Below are positions 24,829 to 31,489 of a DNA stretch of 37,374 bases, piece after piece. Numbering within the stretch: position 1 is the stretch's first letter; each line of letters opens with the position of its first letter. A program made the translations under genes and the position numbers. The stretch lies in the NCBI GenBank assembly GCA_964507395.1, contig CAZDQE010000017.1, forward strand, positions 1 to 37,374, written 5' to 3'. Under the pieces are notes generated by a model, which did not search any database, was not told where the DNA came from, and saw only the letters and a list, made by a program, of their open reading frames with translations. The stretch comes from SIG575 sp964507395. GTDB taxonomy: Bacteria; Bacillota; Clostridia; Oscillospirales; Acutalibacteraceae.

Positions 24829-24851
24829 GGGCACACAGAGCGTGTGCCCTT
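24829..24851 (+). terminator. Hairpin after the ceramidase-like gene
   Basis: GGGCACAC and GTGTGCCC around an AGAGC loop form a perfect 8-bp stem; the T-tail is short (TTGGCTTTT), so termination may be partial. Confidence 0.65.
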
Positions 24852-24956
24852 GGCTTTTAAGCAGAGCTTTATGAAAAATATGCGGATTTTACTCCTGGAC
24901 CGACAGCTCTTACAGAGGCATGTGCAGACAAAATTGAAAGAAAGGTGAGAGGATAA

Positions 24957-27476
24957 ATGGATAAAATCAAAGTATGGTTTCCAAGATTCATGTCAGTAAT
25001 ACTTGCGTTTTTTACGGCGGTGTGCTCAGCGCCTGTGTTTTCCTTCCCTGTATATCAGCCTGTGCTTATTGCTGATTTTACAGAAACAGAAAGAGAAATT
25101 TCAAGCGGCGCATCGGGATACCTTTACGGCATTGCGGAAGAAGGAGTGCCTTCAAAAAACATGACGGAAAGCGTTGATATCAGCACCGTTGTTCAGAAAG
25201 CACCTGACGGACTTCAGCATCCTATCGGTGACATTTCACACGTTGAAAGTCAGCTTGAAAACACGGATTATAACATAGTTTATCTTCAGGACGCTTACGA
25301 TACATGGTACTATTGCCATGACGAAATCAATGAGAAGAGAAAAGCAGGTACATACGATTGGGAAAGCCATGTGAGAGAGGATTTTCTTCCCCGTGTCAGA
25401 AAGATCGTAAACACGCTTTCACAGAAAAATTACAGCGAAAAAACTGTTTACTGCCTTTATAATGAAACAGATAACGGTGTATGGTTCGGTACGACAGTAG
25501 TGAATGAAGACGGCTATGTGTGGGGAAATTATGACGAAGCGGGCAGACAGAATTTTTACGAGGCTTGGAAAATAACATATGATGAAGTGAAGAAGATAAA
25601 TCCCGATGCACTTATCGGCGGTCCCGGATTTTACGAATACAGCCACTGGAAAATCGAAGAATTTCTTACATACTGTGTTCAGAACGACTGCGTTCCCGAA
25701 ATCATGATTTATCACGAGCTTTCAGATAACAGTATTTATAACTGGCAGGCAAATGTTGAGGATTACAGAAAAATTGAGAAAAATCTCGGCATAGAAGAGC
25801 TTCCCGTTATTGTCAGTGAATACGGCAGAATGCAGGATAACGGAATGCCGGGCAAAATGCTCCAGTATATTACACAGATTGAGCTTTCAGATGTTTATGC
25901 CGACAATGCTTACTGGCGTCTTGCAAATAACCTTTGCGACGTTGCGGCAGACGATAATTCTCCTAACTCAAACTGGTGGGTTTACCGCTGGTATGCCGAT
26001 ATGTCAGGTGCTCTGGCAGAGATAGAATACGTTGATATCTTCAAGTCAAATGTCGGCAAGGCTCTCAGCGGAAAGAGTGACCTTTATTCACAGGGCTTTA
26101 TGGGACTTGCGTCAAAAACAGATGACAAAATTGATGTTATCTGCGGCGGTACTGACGGCAAAGTGAGAGTAAAAATAAAGGGTCTTGAAGAAAGCACATT
26201 TGACGGCAAAGAAGTTTTAGTTACTCTTGAAGGTGTATTTTATAAAGGTCTTACGGGTATTGTATCAGAGCCTGAGAAGATAATGCAGTACAAAGCAAAG
26301 GTAAGGAACGGCTCTGTTACAATTAATCTGCCTGAAATTCAGTCGGAAAATGCTTACCACATTACCGTCACCGAATGGGACGAAAATGCAGAAGTTTACG
26401 ATAACTCTTCCTCTCTTCCGCAGAGATTTGAAGCGGAGCACGGAACACTTCTCGGTGATGCTTATACTTATGACAGTGCTTATGCCACAACGGGCGAAAC
26501 CTACGGCATGGTCGGCGGAATGGAGAAAGCAGGGGACGGCGTGAAAATGGAAATCACAGTTCCCGAAAGCGGTGAGTATGACCTTGCCGTAATCTACGGT
26601 AAGGCAAATGACGGAAACGGTAAAGAGGGCAGAATTTCCGGAAAGGTTAATTTCTCCCTTGACGGCGAAGAGCAGATTCTCACGCTCTCAAATACGATAA
26701 AGAGCGAATACACAGATTTTATTACAGTCACATCTTATCTTGAAAAAGGAACTCACACCCTTGAATTTACAAATAATGAAGGCACTTATGTTATAGACAG
26801 TGTGCTTGTTTCAAGGACGGAAGAAACTGAAGAAATCTGCATTATTCCCGATGAGGACAGAACAACAGGTAATATCGTTTCTTATCTTGCCGTTGCACCT
26901 TATGACGGCTATTACAGATTTGAAACAGATGCAGAAAGCTTTGAAGTGAATGATAATAAGGCTGAAAAAGGCGAGTATGTATATCTTCCGCGAGGTCTCA
27001 ATTTCATCGACCTTGAAAACGGTGAAAAACTCAAAATCACAAAAACCGACACTGCATCAGATAGGATAATTTCCGCAAAGGATATTACTCTTTCAGACGG
27101 TGCATGTCTTACAGAGGATTATATCTGCAATATTTCAAACCTTTCGGGTAAAGGCGAATTTACTGTAAATGCCGAAAAGGAAGGCACATATTATCTCACA
27201 TTCACTTATTCAAACAACGATGAAAACGGTGTACACAGTTATAATGTTGACCTTGTTGAAAGATATGTAACTGTGTCAGTGAATGGCGAAAGTCATGACC
27301 TTTACTGCAGAAATACATATAGCTGGGAAACCTACAAAACAGTGTCCCTTGCAGTGAATCTTGCAGAGGGAGAAAACAAAATCACCCTCACAAACAGCGG
27401 AAACAGAAATTTCAACGGAAACGAAACATACATTCCTCACATTAAAGAAATTTCAGTAAATCCTTTGGTGAAATAA
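24957..27476 (+). CDS. Exported clan GH-A glycosidase with CBM35/CBM6-like module
   Basis: An 839-residue exported enzyme. Signal peptide about 1-29. A TIM-barrel domain (about 40-370) shows the two carboxylates of clan GH-A enzymes: acid/base E170 in LYNETDNG and nucleophile E288 in VIVSEYGR; the overall pattern (SQKNYSEKTVYCLYNETDN, DALIGGPGFYEYSHW) suggests a GH39-like or related family. About 486-620 look like a CBM35/CBM6 jelly roll (RFEAEHGTLLGDAYTYDSAY ... TLEFTNNEGTYVIDSVLVSR). The rest (about 640-835) holds further beta domains, including a second such fold. GAGAGG precedes the ATG; no own promoter was seen. sfsA follows after nine bases. Substrate: an uncertain plant or host polysaccharide. 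Confidence 0.72.
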   Translation: MDKIKVWFPRFMSVILAFFTAVCSAPVFSFPVYQPVLIADFTETEREISSGASGYLYGIAEEGVPSKNMTESVDISTVVQKAPDGLQHPIGDISHVESQLENTDYNIVYLQDAYDTWYYCHDEINEKRKAGTYDWESHVREDFLPRVRKIVNTLSQKNYSEKTVYCLYNETDNGVWFGTTVVNEDGYVWGNYDEAGRQNFYEAWKITYDEVKKINPDALIGGPGFYEYSHWKIEEFLTYCVQNDCVPEIMIYHELSDNSIYNWQANVEDYRKIEKNLGIEELPVIVSEYGRMQDNGMPGKMLQYITQIELSDVYADNAYWRLANNLCDVAADDNSPNSNWWVYRWYADMSGALAEIEYVDIFKSNVGKALSGKSDLYSQGFMGLASKTDDKIDVICGGTDGKVRVKIKGLEESTFDGKEVLVTLEGVFYKGLTGIVSEPEKIMQYKAKVRNGSVTINLPEIQSENAYHITVTEWDENAEVYDNSSSLPQRFEAEHGTLLGDAYTYDSAYATTGETYGMVGGMEKAGDGVKMEITVPESGEYDLAVIYGKANDGNGKEGRISGKVNFSLDGEEQILTLSNTIKSEYTDFITVTSYLEKGTHTLEFTNNEGTYVIDSVLVSRTEETEEICIIPDEDRTTGNIVSYLAVAPYDGYYRFETDAESFEVNDNKAEKGEYVYLPRGLNFIDLENGEKLKITKTDTASDRIISAKDITLSDGACLTEDYICNISNLSGKGEFTVNAEKEGTYYLTFTYSNNDENGVHSYNVDLVERYVTVSVNGESHDLYCRNTYSWETYKTVSLAVNLAEGENKITLTNSGNRNFNGNETYIPHIKEISVNPLVK

Positions 27477-27485
27477 GGCGAGAAA

Positions 27486-28172
27486 GTGAAATATGAAAAT
27501 GTTGTAAAAGGTGAGTTTCTGTCACGTCCCAACAGGTTTATCGCAAAGGTACTGTTTGACGGAAAAGAGGAAACTGTCCATGTGAAGAATACAGGCAGAT
27601 GCCGTGAGCTTCTTACAGACAGGGCAGAGGTTTTTCTCGAAACTTCAAAAAATCCCGAAAGGAAAACAAAGTACGATTTAATCGCCGTCAGAAAAGGGGA
27701 AAAGCTTATAAATATGGACTCGCAGGTTCCCAATGATGTAGTAGAGGAATGGTTGAAAAAGGGAAATCTGTTTTCGGAAAACGCCTGCATCCGCCGAGAG
27801 GTGACAAAGGGCAAATCCCGTTTTGATTTTTATATTGAAGATGAAAATGACAAGATTTTTCTTGAAGTGAAAGGTGTTACCCTTGAAAATGACGGAGTCT
27901 CCATGTTTCCCGATGCGCCTACAGAAAGGGGAGTCAAGCACATAAACGAACTGATTTCCCTGACATACGAGGGGTACAGGTGCTATATATTGTTTGTAAT
28001 TCAGATGGAAGACGTATTCCTTTTTAAGCCAAACGATGTAACGCATAAAGAATTCGGTGATGCTTTGCGCTCAGCACAACAAAAAGGCGTAAAAATTCTT
28101 GCATACAACTGCAAGGTCAGTACAGATTTAATTGAGATTTTTAATGAAATTGAGGTATCATTGGATGAATAA
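27486..28172 (+). CDS. sfsA: SfsA-family sugar fermentation stimulation protein homologue
   Basis: A 228-residue protein with the full SfsA pattern: GEFLSRPNRFIAKVLFDGKE and HVKNTGRCRELL at the N-terminus, a nuclease-like core SRFDFYIED ... FLEVKGVTLEND, FPDAPTERGVKHINELI and FVIQMEDVFLFKPND. SfsA proteins carry an endonuclease-like fold and bind DNA; their cellular role is still poorly defined. The start is GTG (MKYENV) with AAGGCGA upstream, nine bases behind the glycosidase gene. Its stop overlaps the ATG of the Nudix gene, so both are translated together. Length is normal. Confidence 0.93.
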   Translation: MKYENVVKGEFLSRPNRFIAKVLFDGKEETVHVKNTGRCRELLTDRAEVFLETSKNPERKTKYDLIAVRKGEKLINMDSQVPNDVVEEWLKKGNLFSENACIRREVTKGKSRFDFYIEDENDKIFLEVKGVTLENDGVSMFPDAPTERGVKHINELISLTYEGYRCYILFVIQMEDVFLFKPNDVTHKEFGDALRSAQQKGVKILAYNCKVSTDLIEIFNEIEVSLDE

Positions 28173-28557
28173 ACCTGTTAGAGAAGTAGTGACAGCGCTT
28201 ATAAGAGATGGTGATAAAATTTTAATCTGTCGGCGGCCGCCCCATAAAGGAAATCCCTTAAAATGGGAGTTTGTGGGCGGAAAAAGGGAGAAAGGGGAAA
28301 CTTCGGAGCAAGCTCTCAAAAGAGAATGCAGAGAAGAGATGTCTGTGGGTGTCAAAGTGGGAGAAAAAATCATTTCCGTTACCCATGAATACCCTGATAT
28401 AACAGCCCATATCACACTTTTCAGTGCTCAAATTACAGATGGCACTCCGAAACTCCTCGAACACGTAGAAATGAAGTGGATAAAAGTGGAGGAGATTGAT
28501 TCTTTCGACTTTTGCGTGGCAGACAGTGCAATATTGGAAAAAGTGAAAAGCCTTTGA
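28165..28557 (+). CDS. MutT-like Nudix hydrolase
   Basis: A 130-residue Nudix protein of the MutT type, probably cleaning 8-oxo-dGTP or another nucleoside triphosphate. The Nudix box GGKREKGETSEQALKRECREEMSV fits Gx5Ex7REuxEExgu with Ser in place of the last Gly. The N-terminus VREVVTALIRDGDKILICRR and WEFVGG are typical. The ATG at 28165 overlaps the sfsA stop (GATGAATAA); an upstream extension through sfsA is unlikely. Together with sfsA it forms a small housekeeping tail of the glycosidase operon. Confidence 0.9.
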   Translation: MNKPVREVVTALIRDGDKILICRRPPHKGNPLKWEFVGGKREKGETSEQALKRECREEMSVGVKVGEKIISVTHEYPDITAHITLFSAQITDGTPKLLEHVEMKWIKVEEIDSFDFCVADSAILEKVKSL

Positions 28558-28558
28558 G

Positions 28559-28655
28559 AATGCAGGGTGCAGAATGTCGGGCCTGCGGGCAAAAAATTAT
28601 ATTGCAATGATTGAAACCTGCGTAGGGCGAGGGCTTGCTCTCACCGCAAAATTAC
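28559..28655. other. Intergenic stretch with repeat remnants
   Basis: It begins with an AATGCAGGGTGCAGAATG unit like that at 15983-16012, then GGGCCTGCGGGC and AGGGCGAGGGCTTGCTCTCACC, the latter a small hairpin (GGCGAG/CTCTCACC type). No gene was recognised. These look like remnants of dispersed intergenic repeats. Confidence 0.4.
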
Positions 28656-28657
28656 TC

Positions 28658-28716
28658 AAAAATCCCTGTCCGGTTTTTCTCGTTTGTCTGAGATTTACGG
28701 ACAGGGATTTTTTTAT
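28658..28716. terminator. Bidirectional terminator between convergent genes
   Basis: AAAAATCCCTGTCCG at 28658-28672 and CGGACAGGGATTTTT at 28698-28712 form a perfect 15-bp stem around a 25-base loop. It serves the rightward Nudix gene and the leftward DUF4317 gene. Confidence 0.88.
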
Positions 28717-29837
28717 TTTATATCAATATTAACTCCGTTTACTTCAACGCCTGTGTTTGCTTTTATCATTATGTATTTCACGCCGTCTATGATCTGCGTT
28801 GAAACAAGGTCTGTTCTTTCGGGGTTTACTTTAATCTGCACGTCAGGTGTTATAAGCTCAAATTTTTTGAGGTTGACAACGGCCTTAGGCGGGATTTCTG
28901 CACCCTCGCCGAACTGCTCGTCAAATTTATCTTCAAAGCTGACAACTTTTTCTTCGTCAACTCCGCAGCTTTCAAAAACTTCTCTGAAGGTTTCCTTTGA
29001 AAGCAGAAGAGGCTCTTCCGCTTTTGCAAGCTTGTGCTCCTGTACCATAACGGAAACGTGGTCGTGTACTGTTTTCATAACCTCAAAGTCACATTCGTCC
29101 TCAAGTGTTTCCTTAAGGCAGTTGCCTAAATTATCCTTCTTTTCCTGTGAAGATGCGGGAACGTCAACACCGAAAATATTTTCCACAAAAGAGGGGTGAA
29201 CGTCTGCGGTATCACGCGTGTAGAAAAGAACATTGTAGATGTTTGTCGCCCTGTCATCAAAGGTGGGGAACATAAACCCAAGGTCGGGATTTGCAAGAAC
29301 GGAATAGTTGTCAAAGCTTCTGAAAGTACCGTCATATTCGCGGAAGTAAAGACCTGTATTTAAATCCTTTACAGGGCAGATACTGCAGACAATATAGGAA
29401 AACTGAGCGGATGAATCTTCCTTTTCACCGTCTGCTGTGTATGAGAAAACGTCGTATGTATCGTGGATAAGAAGAATTGCAAAATTCCCCTCAAAGCTTA
29501 CGCTTTCAATAACTGTTTCGTAAAAACGGGTGAGAAGCTCATCGTCTTTGAGCTGAGAATCTCTCAGTGCCATCAGCATTTTGTGCTGCTCGCTTTCCAT
29601 GGCTTCTACTGCACCGTATTCAAGGTCAAGCAGGTTTATTCCGAGAGAACCTGAAAGAGATTTTCTCATTACACCTAAAATTTTCTCGCTTTCCTCGGTT
29701 GAGCACTGCGCAACTGACTGGCTGAACTGAGAAATGATAGTTTTTTCTGAATTAACCATGCAACCTTTAAGGCTGATAATATTGTTTTTGTCAGGACGGA
29801 AACGCCGTCTGATTTCCCGTATTTCTTTATCTGTCAT
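28713..29837 (-). CDS. DUF4317-family protein of unknown function
   Basis: A 374-residue cytoplasmic protein of the DUF4317 family, frequent in gut Clostridia. Recognised by its start MTDKEIREIRRRFRPDKNNI followed by a segment with GCMVNSEKTIISQFSQS, then LGVMRKSLSGSLGINLLDLEYG, FAILLIHDTYDVFSYTADG and the Cys-containing YIVCSICPVKDLNTGLYF. No catalytic motif can be identified. The start is placed at MTD because GAGGAG lies seven bases upstream; the frame also has an ATG five codons earlier that would sit inside this site. It has its own promoter and a shared terminator. Function is not known. Confidence 0.82.
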   Translation of the reverse strand: MTDKEIREIRRRFRPDKNNIISLKGCMVNSEKTIISQFSQSVAQCSTEESEKILGVMRKSLSGSLGINLLDLEYGAVEAMESEQHKMLMALRDSQLKDDELLTRFYETVIESVSFEGNFAILLIHDTYDVFSYTADGEKEDSSAQFSYIVCSICPVKDLNTGLYFREYDGTFRSFDNYSVLANPDLGFMFPTFDDRATNIYNVLFYTRDTADVHPSFVENIFGVDVPASSQEKKDNLGNCLKETLEDECDFEVMKTVHDHVSVMVQEHKLAKAEEPLLLSKETFREVFESCGVDEEKVVSFEDKFDEQFGEGAEIPPKAVVNLKKFELITPDVQIKVNPERTDLVSTQIIDGVKYIMIKANTGVEVNGVNIDIK

Positions 29838-29866
29838 GTTTTTTCTCCTCAAAATAATGTAGAAAA

Positions 29867-29896
29867 ATTATACCACTTCTGATAGGGGAAAATCAA
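29867..29896 (-). promoter_or_regulatory. Promoter of the DUF4317 gene
   Basis: On the minus strand TTGATT (plus 29891-29896) and TATAAT (plus 29867-29872) are 18 bases apart, about 30 bases upstream of the start codon. Confidence 0.65.
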
Positions 29897-29961
29897 TATA
29901 TTTTTTGCCTGACGGATTCTTTTACATGAATTTTTAAATATATCTTAGGGGCTATTCCCGT

Positions 29962-29986
29962 AGGGCAGAGCCTTGGTCCTGCCGTC
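29962..29986. repeat. 25-nt dispersed repeat, copy 1
   Basis: The segment centred on CTTGGTCCTGC matches 34861-34885 at 20 of 25 positions in the same orientation. It contains a small GGCAG/CTGCC hairpin. It lies just before the 50-bp palindromic element. Confidence 0.45.
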
Positions 29987-29999
29987 GGTTTCTCAGTGC

Positions 30000-30049
30000 A
30001 TACTTTTTGAAATATCAATTCCATATTTAATTGTTGTTTCAAAAAGTAT
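30000..30049. repeat. 50-bp palindromic element, internally deleted copy
   Basis: It begins with ATACTTTTTGAAA and ends with TTTCAAAAAGTAT; flanking TGC/GCA extends the palindrome to 29997-30052. Its right 29 bases (30021-30049) are the exact reverse complement of the left end of the 278-bp element at 33742-33770, and its left 27 bases match the reverse complement of that element's right end with two mismatches. It is thus a short version of the same repeat in opposite orientation. Confidence 0.75.
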
Positions 30050-30055
30050 GCAACC

Positions 30056-30077
30056 CCCGAAGTTTTCGGGTTTTTTT
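30056..30077 (+). terminator. Rightward terminator without a gene in front
   Basis: CCCGAA and TTCGGG around GTT are followed by seven T (30071-30077). No rightward gene lies between the start of the leftward DUF4317 gene and this hairpin, so either an unrecognised short RNA ends here or the hairpin insulates the downstream promoter. Confidence 0.65.
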
Positions 30078-30080
30078 GTG

Positions 30081-30109
30081 TTGAAACCATGGGATTTTTT
30101 TGTTATAAT
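30081..30109 (+). promoter_or_regulatory. Promoter upstream of the small ORF and eutH
   Basis: TTGAAA at 30081-30086 and TATAAT at 30104-30109 with a 17-base spacer. Transcription would begin near 30116, so the AAGGTGA at 30114-30120 would be at the very 5' end of the message. Confidence 0.6.
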
Positions 30110-30137
30110 ATGTAAGGTGATAGAATGAAAAATTACT

Positions 30138-30404
30138 GTGTCCGTTTTTGACAGTGAAAATGATTTCCTTGATTACATCCGGTTTTATATAAAAGGCCGT
30201 ATGGTTGACTACATAATCGACACCGAAACGCAGAAAGTCATCAGCGGAAACACTTTTCCCGAAAGCTTTGCTGAATATTGGAAATTTATCAGACAGGAAA
30301 ACGAAAAGGATAAATTGTTTTTCAATAAAACTTATTTTTGGAGAGATTTGAATGACCGTACTTATGTTTATTTTTGCCGTTTTTGCAATTTTGGGCGCAA
30401 TTGA
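30138..30404 (+). CDS. Small ORF before eutH, possibly frameshifted at its start
   Basis: An open frame of 88 codons (MSVFDSENDFLDYIRFYIKGRMVDYI...) that reads like a soluble charged protein and overlaps the eutH start by 53 bases. The listed GTG start has no ribosome binding site. The good start, AAGGTGA then ATG at 30125, is in another frame and stops after eight codons. Removing one A from the AAAAA run at 30128-30132 would join that ATG to this frame and give MKITVSVFDSENDF. So the gene is either frameshifted, subject to slippage, or affected by a sequencing error. No family was recognised. Confidence 0.4.
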   Translation: MSVFDSENDFLDYIRFYIKGRMVDYIIDTETQKVISGNTFPESFAEYWKFIRQENEKDKLFFNKTYFWRDLNDRTYVYFCRFCNFGRN

Positions 30405-31437
30405 CAGAATAATCGGCAACCGTTTCGGCATCGGCAAGGAATTTGAAAAAGGCATTATGGCAACAGGCTCACTTGCCCTTTCTATGGTCGGTATGATTTG
30501 CATTGCCCCTGCATTTACAAAAATTCTGATTCCCGTTATAACTCCTGCGGCAAACTTTTTCCGCTTCGACCCCTCTGTTATAATCGGCTCAATTCTTGCA
30601 AACGATTTAGGTGGTGCCAGCCTTGCACAAAGTCTTGCAAATGATTCTCTTGTTGGCGGCTTCAACGGACTTATCGTAGCTTCAATGCTTGGTGCTACAA
30701 TTTCTTTCACAATTCCCGTTGCTCTTCGCTCAATAAAAAAAGAGCTTCACAAGGAAGTTCTTCTCGGTATTCTCTGCGGTATCGGCACAATCCCCGTAGG
30801 ATGTATCGTATCAGGTCTTATGCTCGGAATCACCTTCGGTCAGCTTATACTGAATCTGGCACCGGTTTTTGTAATTGCCGTTATCGTATGCCTCGGCATT
30901 GCAAAGGCTCCCGACCTTTCCGTTAAAATTTTCAAAATTCTCGGTCATCTTATCGTATGCCTTGTGACAATAGGCTTAGCAGGCGGAATTTTTGAATCCC
31001 TCACAGGCAAGGTTCTTATCCCCGGTATGACAAATATTCTCGAAGGCTTTGAAATCGTGGCAAACATCGGCATAATTTTAGCAGGTGTTTTCCCCCTTAT
31101 CTTCGTTGTTTCAAAAGTTCTCGGCAAGGTTTTCGCAAGGCTCGGAAAGCTTCTGAAAATCAATGACGTTTCAGTTATGGGATTTATTTCTTCCCTTGCA
31201 AACAGTATTCCCACTTTTGAAATGGCAGAGAAAATGGACAAAAAGGGAATTATCATGAACATGGCTTTTGTTGTTTCAGGCTCATTCGTTTTCGGTGACC
31301 ACCTTGCATTTACCATGGCCTTTGACAAGTCATTCGTCGGTGCTATGATTGCAGGCAAGCTTATTTCCGCCGTATGCGCCGCAGTTGTTGCAGCATTTGT
31401 ATATAAAATCAATTACGAGAAAAAACAGAAAAATTAA
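30352..31437 (+). CDS. eutH: EutH-family ethanolamine permease
   Basis: A 361-residue integral membrane protein with about ten helices. The EutH pattern is clear from MTVLMFIFAVFAILGAIDRIIGNRFGIGKEFEKGIMATGSLALSMVGMICIAPAF through DPSVIIGSILANDLGGASLAQSLA, MLGATISFTIPVAL and FGDHLAFTMAFDKSFVGAMIAGKLISA. EutH brings in ethanolamine, notably at low pH or low concentration (established for the enteric protein). GGAGAG lies upstream of the ATG. None of the ethanolamine lyase, microcompartment or regulator genes is in this window, so it is an isolated permease gene here. It is behind a small possibly broken ORF. Confidence 0.92.
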   Translation: MTVLMFIFAVFAILGAIDRIIGNRFGIGKEFEKGIMATGSLALSMVGMICIAPAFTKILIPVITPAANFFRFDPSVIIGSILANDLGGASLAQSLANDSLVGGFNGLIVASMLGATISFTIPVALRSIKKELHKEVLLGILCGIGTIPVGCIVSGLMLGITFGQLILNLAPVFVIAVIVCLGIAKAPDLSVKIFKILGHLIVCLVTIGLAGGIFESLTGKVLIPGMTNILEGFEIVANIGIILAGVFPLIFVVSKVLGKVFARLGKLLKINDVSVMGFISSLANSIPTFEMAEKMDKKGIIMNMAFVVSGSFVFGDHLAFTMAFDKSFVGAMIAGKLISAVCAAVVAAFVYKINYEKKQKN

Positions 31438-31489
31438 AATTTCATCCGGATAATCTTTTTATAAATCTGCTTTAAAGGAGTTGTAAACT

